Positions 1 to 11,100 of a stretch of 64,000 nt of DNA are shown piece after piece. Made by a program: the position numbers and the translations under genes. The notes beneath the pieces were generated by a model. It worked only from the letters and a program-made list of their open reading frames with translations. It made no database searches and was not told the origin of the DNA. Source of the stretch: Amphimedon queenslandica (taxonomy: Eukaryota; Porifera; Demospongiae; Haplosclerida; Niphatidae); the NCBI RefSeq assembly GCF_000090795.2, contig NW_003546245.1, forward strand, positions 586,727-650,726. The letters run 5' to 3'. Position 1 is the stretch's first letter. Every line of letters starts with the position of its first letter.

Positions 1-1315
1 GTTCTTTGCTCCCCATGTCCTTCTCCTCTTTCATTGCAAACAACCTCTCGCCTAATCTCTCCTTAGTATCTCCTCCCCCTCCTCTGTTGGGAGGTTTTGA
101 ATTGGTTTTTTCAAACGAGGGACAACCCCCATTCTTCCATGCTATCCAAGTCTCTTCCCTCTGAATGACAAGTTTCACGTATTCGGCAAAAGATTTGCCG
201 TCGGGTGGAGTTTCCTCAAGCAACTGATACACTTTACTTGTGGTTTCGGTGACCCACGAGGAATGAGACTCACTCAAAACCTGAGACGAGTTCTTAAATT
301 TGACGTCCCCAGTCAAGTACTGAAACAAAATGAGGAACTGGATGAGAACGTGGCGACGGAAATGAGAGTCACTGAGTTGCAGGGAGAGCAAATTCTCACT
401 GGTAAGGTATTTAGTGAAATAATGCGAACTGGTGTACGGTGACAAGGTATCCATTCCTTCATCTGAAGACTGTAGCTTCCTTCTCTTGCTCTGAATGTCT
501 TCTAGTTTATAGCTAGAGAATGACTGGAGTACCTCTTGGACTGTTCCAGTAAATTTCTTCCAGCGATCAGAGTGAAAACACTGGACCGGATGTCGGAAGA
601 AATCCTGTAGAGTCCAGAGTTTCTCATACAGGTTATAATCAACTGGAGTCATACCCGTCTCTTGATCCAGGGCATCAATTTCCATATCCTCGCCGTCTTC
701 GTTGGTATTACCCCCGGGAGGTTTCTGGGGTTCACTGGAAGAGGGAGGTGTCTGCAGGGTCTTGAATGACGTGACATTCTCCAAGTTGAAGTGACTCATG
801 AGGTTTAGGGCAGATTTCTCAGAGAGAGGAAAAAGACGAGCAAGGAAGAGCTGAATCCGTCCACAGAAGACGGTGTTGAGGGACGAGGAGAGACGTCGAA
901 GGAGGTCATTACACATTCGTAGGAGAAGAATCCTCCCAGAAGAAAAGAAATCCTGTTTAGTCCACACTGTCACATGAGACTCGACGGTATCAAATAGCTT
1001 TTCACAGAAGTCGAGGGTAATGCAATCAAAGGCATCAGAGAGGAGAAGGAAAGGAACAGAATGATAGCATATCTGAGACTCGGCACAAAGGACTGATAGG
1101 GAGACGAGAGAGCTAAAAGAGGAGACGAGAGGATCCTTTGCAATGAGATCCCTCAACACGTCACGAAAGGATTGCTCAAATATAGATTTCTTATCATTGT
1201 CGTTTCCAGAGGCTTTTCCAAAGGCTTCCTGAAGGAGGGAGGGAGAGCTGGCTCCATTTTTCAATGTCTGGTGGATGGATTGAGCAAAACGAGACCTGGT
1301 TTCACTGGAGGCCAT
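1..1315 (-). CDS. THOC1: THO complex subunit 1 (THOC1/HPR1), N-terminal part
   Basis: THOC1 is a core subunit of the nuclear THO/TREX complex, which couples transcription to mRNA packaging and export. One uninterrupted minus-strand frame runs from the ATG at 1315-1313 (MASSETRSRF) to the left edge, giving about 438 of the roughly 650 residues usual for the family; the C-terminal part lies outside the window. The block around RMCNDLLRRLSSSLNTVFCG, followed by a segment ending in FPLSEKSALNL, is almost identical to vertebrate THOC1 as I recall it, and VDYNLYEKLWTLQDFFRHPV and LQLSDSHFRRH are further family signatures. No intron is visible, unlike most neighbours. An out-of-frame ATG at 1323-1321 lies just upstream. 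The gene diverges from the hydroxylase gene, with 103 bp between the two start codons. Confidence 0.93.
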   Translation of the reverse strand, partial: MASSETRSRFAQSIHQTLKNGASSPSLLQEAFGKASGNDNDKKSIFEQSFRDVLRDLIAKDPLVSSFSSLVSLSVLCAESQICYHSVPFLLLSDAFDCITLDFCEKLFDTVESHVTVWTKQDFFSSGRILLLRMCNDLLRRLSSSLNTVFCGRIQLFLARLFPLSEKSALNLMSHFNLENVTSFKTLQTPPSSSEPQKPPGGNTNEDGEDMEIDALDQETGMTPVDYNLYEKLWTLQDFFRHPVQCFHSDRWKKFTGTVQEVLQSFSSYKLEDIQSKRRKLQSSDEGMDTLSPYTSSHYFTKYLTSENLLSLQLSDSHFRRHVLIQFLILFQYLTGDVKFKNSSQVLSESHSSWVTETTSKVYQLLEETPPDGKSFAEYVKLVIQREETWIAWKNGGCPSFEKTNSKPPNRGGGGDTKERLGERLFAMKEEKDMGSKE

Positions 1316-1418
1316 GCCGCCATGTGTGAGATAAGGTGGGTGTGGTCACATCCAAAACTACCCGCCCATTAAAAGAATAAAGAGTGCGTGGGTGTAGGAT
1401 TGTAGGTGGGGCTGAAAA
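1316..1418. promoter_or_regulatory. Short divergent promoter, THOC1 / sterol hydroxylase
   Basis: Only 103 bp separate the start codons of the two divergent genes, so both promoters and 5' UTRs must lie here or reach into the coding regions. ATGGCGGC (minus strand, 1323-1316), a YY1-like word, abuts the THOC1 start codon. No TATA box is evident. Confidence 0.5.
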
Positions 1419-2324
1419 ATGATGGAGGAGATGCTTTGGTTTGTTTTTGTGTCAATTGGACTCCATTTCGGCATGGTGTGCCTCTTGTCTGGATTTTATG
1501 GATTCATTGATCACTTTTCATTGTTTCAAGACTCAAAATTTCAGAAAAAGTAAATCAACAATAGACTTGGAAGAGTGTGCTCTGCCTAATGTCTGCTGTC
1601 TGAACCTTTCTTTATGGCTAGAGATATATACTTAGTTACTTACTCCATGCAATATTGATATTTGTTGTTTTTCATTGATAGGTCCGGCCATTCTAATCCA
1701 AATCTAACCGACTGCGTTGTCGTCCTCTTTAAAAACATATTCATATATGATCTCATTGGTTTGCCGATAATTTACTTAGCATTGAAGCAAAGAGTAACAT
1801 TCACTGGTCCATTCCCTACGTGGTAATCAATTTTAGAAGCAAATTATATTTTTAATTTCAACTTTAATAGGCCAGAAATATTAGTTCACATCCCTCTTTG
1901 CGTAATAGTAGAAGATACCTTGTTCTATTGGATTCATAGACTCTTACATACTCCATTCCTTTATAAGCACCTCCACAAGATGCATCATCAGTTTCATCAA
2001 CCAATAGCTCTTTCATTTCAATACACGCATCCGATTGAAAACTTCATGACAGCTGGGATACCTCTCTTCGCTGGGCCGCTCCTCCTTGGCAGTCATGTCT
2101 ATACTGTGTGGCTCTGGATGTGTGTTAGGATAACGGAGTCTATGGATGGTCATTCTGGATATGATCTCTGGTTCATGCCGTTTAGGTACTTCCCGTTCCG
2201 TCCTGGGGCTCAAGTTCATGATTATCATCATTCTCATAATGTTGGGAATTATGGCTCATTCTTTACACTCTGGGATAAACTTTGTGGCACCGATCACTCC
2301 TTCAAAGCATATAAAAAGAATTGA
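1419..2324 (+). CDS. Fatty acid hydroxylase superfamily protein, C4-methylsterol oxidase-like
   Basis: Membrane di-iron oxygenase of the sterol desaturase/fatty acid hydroxylase family; the closest remembered relatives are methylsterol monooxygenase MSMO1 and FAXDC2, ER enzymes of sterol and lipid modification. Three exons (1419-1549, 1682-1822, 1871-2324) join in frame to 241 residues. The three histidine clusters that bind the iron pair are present: HRLLH (about 113-117), HKMHH (126-130) and HDYHH (207-211), with family words EDTLFYWIHRLLH and SGYDL. Exon 1 encodes a hydrophobic segment (LWFVFVSIGLHFGMVCLL) suited to a membrane anchor. At 241 residues it is shorter than MSMO1 (about 290) or FAXDC2 (about 330), so either the N-terminus is compact or an upstream exon is missed. 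The substrate cannot be decided from sequence. Confidence 0.82.
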
Positions 2325-2564
2325 TGTTTAAGTTTATTATTATTATTATTATAGTCTATTTTTGTGTTAAAGTAGTTGTGTACAACAGAAGAACATTGTT
2401 TTGTGTTATTGTATTGTATTGATGTGTGATAATAATTATAAATATCAGAGAGGGTAGGCGAGAGAGGTGAAAGAGAAAGACAGATGAGGGATAACAGATG
2501 AAAAGAAGAAAGAGACAAAGAGGGAAAGAAATTGCAAGAAGTCATATGCCTTTATTGTTAAAAT

Positions 2565-5194
2565 TTAAGCTCCTTCTTCCTAAAAACAGACATAATGAGG
2601 CTATATTTGTTGTTACAAATACTTGATCATCTGCAGAAGGTGTTTCTCCAGTTTCTTCAGGTATTGGTGTTGGTTGATGCTTGGGTAAGAAAGCTTCTTG
2701 GCGCTTCTTTTCGCGTTTCTCAATATCTTGTTTCTCTTGATTCAGTAAATGCCAGAAATCATCTTCTGCTTTCTGGATAGGATTCTCCTCCTCATCTCCA
2801 CTGGAAGAAAAGTAAAGATATCTATACATAAGGTGCAACTTGAATTTACCCTCCTCCTTTCTCTTCCCCTCCTCCTCCTCCTCCACCACCACCACCTCCT
2901 CCTCCTCCACTTGCTGCCGCTTGTTTTGCTTTTAGCTTCATTTCTCTTCTCCTTCCTTCCAATATCTTTTCCCTCTTTGTCTCACGTTCAAATATCTGAG
3001 AAATAAAAGATGTCACGCATACTGCACGCATACTAATGTACATACAGCATTGATATTGTGCTTCTCATTAGGCTGAAGGACAGAGAGGGCCCCAGATAGC
3101 TCCAGTAGCGTCACAACACCAGAATGAGACCCACAAGCAACCAGTCTGCCTTGCTCATGGACTCTGATTGAATGCAAGGACTCGTCGCAAACCTGCCAAG
3201 CAAACAAGTCATACAAGTCAGTGATAGGAGTCTTACTTGTATAGCTAGACTTGGTGCCGTTTGTCTGAGGCAAAGGTCCCATACGTTGAGAGAACCTGAC
3301 ATTGAAGTTGTGAAAAACACACCAGGCCTTGTTGGACTCCAACAGCCATCAGTCAGTGGAGTAGTATTATATCTAAAGAGAGAGAGAGTTGTGTGTGTGT
3401 GTGTGATAATAATGATTATAACTCACTGTGTCCACATTATTGGAGATTCCTTAGCATCTTCTGACCAAATCTACAAAACATGTCATTTTAGCTTAACAAA
3501 ATCAATACCACAGTATATGTACCTTGGTTGTCCAGTCACCAACAGTGAGGAATTGCTTGGGATAAAATGGATTACGCTGCAAAGAAAGAGTACAATCCAG
3601 TATATTGTTATATGGAGTACTTGTAATGAGTAGATTGGTCCCAAGTGTCCCACAAATGCATGAGCTAGTTTATCCTGTGGAGTCTTCCCTTTACGATTGC
3701 CAGAGAGAATGACGCCTTGCTCTGTCCCAACCATGAACTTTGTTGGCTATAGAAATCCAAATAATTATACAATTCATCATACATATATATCTCCCATTTC
3801 ATGCCCTTTCATTCTCGTTTCTCCTAACCATTGTTGATTCATATTCCAGTGTAATTCCTCCTAGAGTGACGTCTGGTTTGTACCCGGGATATTCCAACAC
3901 TAGCGTCTCAACCGGTTCAACGAGTTTACGTATGTCCCACCACATCACCTGACCATCAGTCGAGGTTGAAAATATATCATTGCCTTAAAATGAAATGGGA
4001 CTGATCATAACTTTGATATTTATAAGTGAACATGCATGAATATGCATAAAGAGAGTAGAGTGTATCCCTAACCTGTCTTAGATGAGGGGTATATTAGTTT
4101 GTGTACAGGGTCTCTATGACTAATCTCCACTGGTGTAGTATCGGTTGGCTGAGAACTCTTACGAGTATCAAATATAGCTATAAGAGAAGCATATCAATAT
4201 CATACACTCTCACTGCATGTACATGTACCTATTTGACCATTATAGCAGCCTGCAGCCAGTGTGTGGGAATCCTTAGGATTATACTCAAGACATAGCATTG
4301 GAGATGCTGGCTTGAGAGTCATCTCTGGCTTATTAGGATTTTCTATAAAAAATAAGAATTAAAATAATAATGAACACCACAGGTCACATACAAAAATCAT
4401 CATTTACCAATGTCCCATATGTATGAATCAAATGATAACACATCCGAGGTCTTCTGAAACTCAAGTGCCGAGTAAGCAACTGCAATCTTGTTTGCTCCAT
4501 CAGGATACCATGATATATTAGACACAGTCCTCTTAATGTCACTAGGATCTCTACATGCGTGTATAGTAAGATGGTAAATGCATATTTTGTTGTTATTACC
4601 GGAGTATGTTAATGGTTCTTGCATTTGGTGCCTTGTCATTGAGAAGTGGTTCTGTCTTGTCAAAATATTCTTCATATATGTCAACCGAGTTGTTTTGCTT
4701 TAGATAGTGTTCCATTTTCTAAGAGGAGAAGTGAAATATGAATATAGGGGGAGGGAATGAGGAGAGTGCTCAGTACTGTATGTACATGTATGTATAATCA
4801 TACTGTTCCCAGGTCTTGAATGACTTGCATGTAGATCTCATCCTTTTCAACTTTCTTCCTAAACCTAATGGTCTGCTCAACTTCGGCTGGGTTGATGTCT
4901 TTGGGCCAGCCACCCTCTGTGTGGTTCACACCTCTGATCTCAGTCTCAAACCTTTCAGTGTTCACCTATAGAGAGGAGGTCATCCTTTTACAGGGATTTA
5001 GGCTGCCCTACCTCATGCTCTGACATATCCGAGGTGTACTGTACTGCAATGTCTACAGGGTCTTTGCGAATGTAGTCATTCCTCATGGACGAGTCAGGCC
5101 TTATGTCGATACTCAGCTCAGGTGGACGGTCAGAGAAGATTGCCTGCCGTCCAAACTCATTCCTTTTCTTTGTATAGACGTAGACTATCTCCAT
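2565..5194 (-). CDS. DNAI2: Dynein axonemal intermediate chain 2 (DNAI2)
   Basis: DNAI2 is a WD-repeat intermediate chain of the outer dynein arm that drives ciliary and flagellar beating. About 15 minus-strand exons were traced, beginning with 5012-5194 ([20 protein letters not shown]), 4804-4965, 4600-4718, 4408-4550, 4229-4342, 4073-4177, 3829-3983, 3621-3746 and 3523-3576. Diagnostic words include [57 protein letters not shown] and [19 protein letters not shown], all colinear with vertebrate DNAI2 as remembered. The C-terminal exon before 2845 follows a run of about 14 glycines encoded near 2880. The stop is uncertain: I prefer a last 15-bp exon (2565-2579) after a 45-bp intron, ending EEGA; reading through would end at 2542. 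Its promoter region carries an X-box-like element. Confidence 0.93.
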
Positions 5195-5267
5195 ATTTGA
5201 GGCAAATCCTCTGAATCCCTGCTCACTTTGTGGAGGCTTTCTTATTGCAGGTGCCTTAGGTTATTTG

Positions 5268-5293
5268 GTTGCTATGGGGCGTTCCGTAGCAAC
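5268..5293. promoter_or_regulatory. X-box-like inverted repeat upstream of DNAI2
   Basis: GTTGCTA (5268-5274) and TAGCAAC (5287-5293) form perfect 7-bp inverted arms 12 bp apart. RFX factors bind GTTGCC/RGYAAC half-sites in promoters of ciliary genes, and this lies 74-99 bp upstream of the DNAI2 start codon. The spacing is wider than a canonical single X-box (0-3 bp), so it may be two half-sites or a diverged site; the right arm with GTTCC just before it is also close to a compact X-box. Confidence 0.5.
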
Positions 5294-5296
5294 CCT

Positions 5297-5308
5297 TGCG
5301 CATGCGCA
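5297..5308. promoter_or_regulatory. NRF1-type palindrome
   Basis: TGCGCATGCGCA is a perfect 12-bp palindrome matching the consensus of the NRF1 transcription factor (GCGCATGCGC). It lies 4 bp from the X-box-like repeat, between DNAI2 and RPS2, and could serve either gene. Confidence 0.6.
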
Positions 5309-5680
5309 GTAGGTTTATTGTAGAGACCACGTTGCTTTGAAAGAAGAAGATACTTTAAGATCTCATCACGTAAGACCCTCTTAAAAACTCTCTCTCCTTT
5401 ATTTTTAATATTAGCATTATTACCTAGCTTGCATTTTAGCTATTGCATGAAAATAAGGAAATTTATGCATTTATGAAGTAAAAAAATTAAGACTAATATA
5501 ATAATTATGATAATTATTAAGTACTATAATATAATGGCATGGTTATAATTTTTAATATGCAGATTGAACAATTGTAGAAGAAACTGTGCCTGATTATTGT
5601 CATTTTTTTTGCTTAATTATGTGTGGGTGTGGCTTGTCATTTGCATGAAAATCTATTACGCTTAATTCCTATTTCAGTAA

Positions 5681-6696
5681 ATGGCGGACAATCCGACCGG
5701 TGGTGCACGTGGTGGATTTGGGAGGGGTAGAGGACGCGGGCGTGGCAGGGGAAGGGGACGAGGGCGTGGTCGAGGCCAAAAGGAAGACAAGGAATGGATC
5801 CCGGTGACTAAACTTGGTCGTCTTGTAAAGGACGGAAAGATCAAGCGCTTGGAGGACATTTATTTATACTCTCTTCCTATTAAGGTAAGCCGTAGCACCT
5901 TTTTAGTCAATTGGTCCTTTTTTATTATTAGGAGGCTGAAATCATTGACCACTTTTTGGGTTCTGCTTTGAAAGACGAAGTACTCAAGATAATGCCCGTT
6001 CAGAAACAAACTCGTGCCGGACAAAGAACTCGATTTAAAGTAATTGTTGTGCGGATTAAGAAGATTTAGTATTATTATACTAGGCATTTGTTGCTATGGG
6101 AGATTACAATGGACATGTTGGTCTGGGAGTTAAGTGTTCCAAGGAAGTTGCTACTGCCATTAGGGGTGCTATAATCTTAGCTAAACTCTCAATCATTCCA
6201 GTCCGTCTTGGATACTGGGGTAACAAGATTGGTATGCCACACACAGTACCTTGTAAAGTAAGTGAGCAACTTTTTTGTACGTGTGTGTGCGTATGTTTAT
6301 AATATTACTGTGTCTTCTACAGGTCACTGGTAAGTGTGGCTCTGTTCTCATGAGATTGATACCAGCTCCTCGTGGTACCGGGATTGTTAGTGCTCCTGTC
6401 CCTAAGAAGCTATTGCAAATGGCTGGAGTTGCTGATTGTTATACTAGTGCCCGTGGAGCTACATCAACTTTGGGCAATTTTGGTAAGTATTGATTATTTT
6501 CTAATACCTTTTATTTTTGATTTTTTTAATAGCGAAGGCCACATTTACTGCAATTGCTAATACCTATAGCTACCTTACCCCTGATATGTGGCCTGAGACA
6601 AAGTTGAACAAAGGTCCTTATCAAGAGTTCTCTGATTATCTGGCAAAGAACCAGCCTAAGCCACACAATGTTGCAACTGCTGCCGCTGCCGAATGA
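5681..6696 (+). CDS. RPS2: 40S ribosomal protein S2 (uS5)
   Basis: Small-subunit ribosomal protein uS5, needed for decoding fidelity near the mRNA entry channel. Five coding exons (5681-5884, 5932-6039, 6084-6257, 6323-6482, 6533-6696) join in frame to 269 residues, against 293 in human. After a short MADNPTGG leader the N-terminus has the arginine-glycine repeat typical of RPS2 (about residues 12-32), a substrate type for arginine methylation. The conserved core is clear: [72 protein letters not shown] and [20 protein letters not shown]. All introns are under 70 bp with good GT-AG signals. No intron-encoded snoRNA was recognised. It is tail to tail with the DUF1295 gene, 131 bp apart. Confidence 0.97.
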
Positions 6697-6827
6697 ATTA
6701 TTGACTTTGATGCTTAATTTAGGAGTCCTTTGAGACTGTTGTATTATTAATGGCAGCATTAATTATTATAATTTTAAAATTATTAATGATTAAAATGTGA
6801 CCAAGCGTCTACAGTTTTAGTTAATTT

Positions 6828-8028
6828 TCAGTTTTTTTCGTCCTGGGAAGCTATTGGCGATTTCTCGTCTTTTTGAGGACCATCTTCCTCTATCTTGCCC
6901 CTGTAAAATGGAAACTCGCAGCAAAAGAATATTTTGAGCCATTTATTGATCCTCTTATAGATTGCAGGTGGTAGAGGAATCAGGGGACTAGTGGAGTCCT
7001 TGTACTCTTGATAAAGTGGATTACTAGAAAAAAGGGAAGATTATGAACATGTAGATCTACATGCACATATTATAAGCCTTTGACATAGTGTCACTATCAA
7101 TGCCTTCTTTTGCTAATCCCTCTCTGCTTACCTTCCATATCGTTTATCAGAGCTTCTCTCTAATGGTGGTATCCCAGTGCCAAAGACAAGAATAAAGGTA
7201 ATGAAGAGTGGGCTAATGACAGCTACCCACTTCCACGTCTCAAGAATGGAAGCGCTCATGATGAATGCTCCCCACCACACAGTAATCTCACCGAAATAGT
7301 TTGGATGGCGGGAGATCTTCCATGGTCCCACGTTGCACCACTTTCCCTTGTTCTCCGGGTTGCTACGGAAATTGAACTTGACCTGATCGGAGATGGTCTC
7401 AAAAATGAGTCCAAATATGAAGATGAGGGCCCCAATGATGACCGTCACGTCTTGTGGCTCTATGTCAGTGAAGCCTGGCCTAGGAGCGGTAGGCGAGTTG
7501 ATGAAGATGACGGTAAAGCTAACAATGTAGACCCAGACTATTTGAAAGATCCAAAAGACGAGGAACTTGAGCGGATTCCCACGGACATCGTCAAAACGTT
7601 TGTCCGTTCCGGTTTTTATGATCCTGTAAAGAAGGTACGCAGCTAGTCTTATGCTCCAGAGAGTGACAAGGACAGTCATTATGATTTGGCGAGTATTGTA
7701 AGTCTAGACAAACAGTAATAACGATTTAATTGCTGTGTAGTATAAATAAAGTAAAATTTATTATTATTCAAAATTTATTATTATTCAAAAATTTGATATT
7801 TCTTCTCACCCCACTGAGTCCAAAAGTAAGGAGAGCAAGTACAAGGAAGTTGGAACCTCCTGCAAAATCTGTCACCTTGTCAAACTTGCATGTACAGGCA
7901 ACAAGATAGAACGAGATTTGAATGATGATGGTTAATATGAGGCAGAGGGCAAGGTTATCACAGTCCCTTGGTATAAGAGCATAGCCTTCCAGCCCGTCTG
8001 GACAATAAGTAGAGGAATAGTTACCCAT
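6828..8028 (-). CDS. DUF1295 family multi-pass membrane protein
   Basis: Membrane protein of the DUF1295 family, related to the C-terminal domain of steroid 5-alpha reductases and to ICMT-type methyltransferases; its substrate is not known to me. Exons 7810-8028, 7132-7703 and 6828-7023 join in frame to 328 residues. It begins MGNYSSTYCPDGLEGYALIP and has several hydrophobic helices (for example FLVFWIFQIVWVYIVSFTVIF). The family signature GKWCNVGPWKISRHPNYFGE, followed by ITVWWGAF, lies in exon 2, and RYGSNPLYQEYKDSTSPLIP spans the last splice. The C-terminal tail is charged and probably cytosolic. The start codon is 133 bp from that of the divergent JmjC gene. Confidence 0.85.
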
Positions 8029-8161
8029 TGGGAGAGAAAGAGAGAGAGAGGAAGACGAGAGGTGATAAAGAAGGAATCACTATAAAATTATCACTATTTC
8101 ATTGACCCTTTAATCGACACACCGCGGGGTCATTCACCTGATTGTTGAATAATCATTTGCA
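8029..8161. promoter_or_regulatory. Short divergent promoter, DUF1295 / JmjC gene
   Basis: 133 bp between the two start codons. It holds a short GA-rich run (8035-8055) and a GC-containing stretch CACCGCGGGGTCATTCACC near 8119. No TATA box is evident; no factor site was confidently recognised. Confidence 0.4.
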
Positions 8162-11100
8162 ATGGCTCAGAAGCCAAAGCGTGTAGCTGGCTCAGGAAAC
8201 AAAGAAAGGTCCTCCCCGCCTTCTGTAACCCCCCAAAAGAGCCTGCTAGCATGTATAACAGTGCTAATAGCTGCCATTACAATAGGATGGCTGATCAGAA
8301 ATGACTCTCTGAGTCTGAGAAGAAGTGAGGACTTCAACATTCCATTTTTATTAGCCACACCCTTGTAAATAGATGGAGGAGGTGGTCCTAGTAGTTATGC
8401 TGCTAGTGTTGCTCCTCGTCTTGTATTTCCAAGGGACATGTCTTACAGGTTTACATTAATGGCACTGTTTATAACTTATACACTTAACAGGGCAATAGCT
8501 GAGAGTAGACGACCTCTTATTTTGACTAAAACACTCATCGACAAGTATGTTTTCATTTTTATAAAATTTTACGACACATTGTGTATTGAACGTCCAAATG
8601 TCAAAAAGGGGAATGGGCTGGCTATGCAAGACTACTAAAAACCTATTTCATCAAAAATTACTAGGAGAGAATTCTTCATTTAAATTTTTTTCTGATACAT
8701 ATATACATGTACTTATGTTGCATAGAAACTTTGAACTCATTCCGATCAAGTTTGGATTTTTATGAATTTTTAAAGTTGCTCCAAAATCAGACCAATAACC
8801 ATGGACTATATAGTACAGCATGAGTACTGCACCTGCTATATTGGGAATATAATTAATAGCTCCCCCATATTTTTGTTTGTCATTCATTTGTGGGTATATA
8901 CTTTTCGTACATCTGTCCAGGTGGAAAGCAAGGAGGACCTTCACTACAACATTTCTAGCGAAAAGATTAGAACAAGTGTCAGTTTACCACCAGGTTTGGT
9001 TTCATTACACGCAAGAATGCATGACCACACTGAATCATAAGATACTCTTACAGTATATCCCCACACACACACATTCACACAGCCAAAACAAAGACATTTC
9101 ATCACGTTTCATGACCAGAAACCGCTAGAGCCGCTCCTGCTAGATGAGAGCTGGGATGATTTTAACGTGAAAATCAATATCAGCATCTCACAATTGCTAC
9201 AATGGGTAATAATAATAGTAATAAATAAATAAATAAATAAATAATGATGGTGATGATGATATTATACACACGCTTTATGCAGCAAAGAATTGATGATATC
9301 TTAACATTGTTACTACTACTAGGCTGTACTAGTATTTAAAAAATGTGATGCATTTTTAGAATTTTGGAATTTGATTGTATAATGCATGTCCATCTGTTCT
9401 AAGATATGATATTTGATTCTTGGCAGTTAATGGCCAGCTGGAGTGAGTCAAATTCTATTTCCACTTCAGCAACCATAATCAAGTCACATTTTCTTTATAA
9501 TTCCAGGTGTTCGCAATTAATTTCTTTCTGTATACTTGTACACATGAAATCATTTCCAGTGTATTGTTGACATTTGTTGTTCATTTTAGGATGATACTAA
9601 TAACAATATTTTGACTACCAAAGAAGGTCCTTGGCATTACTACAGTCAAGATGTCAATCAGATAAGGTTTGAAACAACCCTATACTGATATTCAGTACGT
9701 GTATACCACTGTTGTTTTGCCTAGGAGTGTATTCCCTGATATTATCCATTACATGCAACCTATTAATGATTTGATATTAAGTGAAGATAATGTTCAGGTT
9801 AGGGTATCCCTCTACACTTTCTATTTACTTTCTCTCCTCCTCCATTTTTCCTCTCTTTCTCTCTCTTCCTTAGGTCAATTTGTGGATTGGTCGTGCTGGC
9901 ATTATAACTCATACGCATTATGATGCTACTTATAATTTCTTTGTGCAGCTTCAAGGGAGAAAGAGATTCACACTCTTCCCTCCAAACCAGACCCTCTACC
10001 TCTATCCTTGCCTTCATCCAGTTAGTAATCTCATGAATGACTAGAAATTTCAATCTCTGTAGCACTATGGACATAGCCAGGTTGACATCCTTGCTCCAAA
10101 TTTAGACCAATTCCCTTTGTTTGAGGGGTAAGTGTTACTCTTCTCTTTCATTCTCTTCATCTATCAATAGCTCAGAGGCTGTTGTGGCCGAGGTGGGTCC
10201 AGGTGACATGCTAGTCGTACCTCCTTACTGGTTTCATCACGTTGAGACTCTTGAGGAAAGCGTATCAATCAATGTGTGGAGTGATGCCCCAGAATACGCA
10301 CTCATGAACAAGATGTATGTGTATCAGGCATTTCGCATGAAAGCACATACACAGACAATACTCCCACACACCTCCTCCTCCTTTACCGCACCACCCGCCT
10401 CTCTCCATAGATATTAGAGTACAAATATCGCCCATAGATATTGTGTACTCCTAATATCTAAGCTCTCTCCCTACACTATACAATGAAAAACAACTTGCAA
10501 TTTGTAGTACAGTGTTATCCTCACCATCTTTGTTGGTGGTATGTGTATCTCTATTTGTTAGCTGTGGGTGGGTGTTTACACGTGTACACTATTTTGTAAC
10601 TCGACTAATTGAAAATTGATTGTTTCTTTACTATCTAGTTATGCACAGCCGATTCCATTTGAAGAGGAGTGGAGTTGGTCTGAATTGGTTATTGCAACTA
10701 ACATATACACAACGATGGTAAGTGTTACTATTCATAAAGAGAGGGTGGATAACATTGGCCAATAAGACCATTAATTTATAACATTCCATGCATCACAGAA
10801 AGATGTGATACTATATTTTACTTTATATTTGTACTTCCTATTCATCATTTACTTGATGCAAGGTTGATATAAATATTGTGTGTGAGCTGCTGCACATACA
10901 GGAACCAATCATCTCACTAACAGCTAATTATCCTCTCCTGATGTAGTAGCTATCAAAGCCTTTCCTTATACTAATTTGGACCGTTTCCTTCATGCTAGTC
11001 GTAGTATGACTAAATATGTTTGTATGTGATTTAATTGTGATGCTATTCTTACAAGCTTCACAGGTTTTGGCTTATTTGAGAGAAATAAAATTTTAATGTG

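Larger units (their letters stand above)
5195..5680. promoter_or_regulatory. Shared DNAI2 / RPS2 promoter region
   Basis: 486 bp lie between the start codons of the divergent DNAI2 and RPS2 genes. It contains an X-box-like inverted repeat (5268-5293) and an NRF1-type palindrome (5297-5308), described separately. A strong donor-like GTAAGA at 5370 and a strong acceptor just before the RPS2 start (TATTTCAG, ending near 5677) suggest that RPS2 has a non-coding first exon and a 5' UTR intron of about 300 bp, as is common in ribosomal protein genes; this is inference. The rest is AT-rich with nothing recognised. Confidence 0.5.

Noticed and set aside
1316-1323. Upstream ATG (1323-1321) as the THOC1 start
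   Set aside because: It is out of frame with the conserved protein; the ATG at 1315 reads directly into THOC1 sequence.
5674-5859. Arg/Pro-rich minus-strand frame opposite RPS2
   Set aside because: Mirror of the RG repeat of RPS2 on the other strand.
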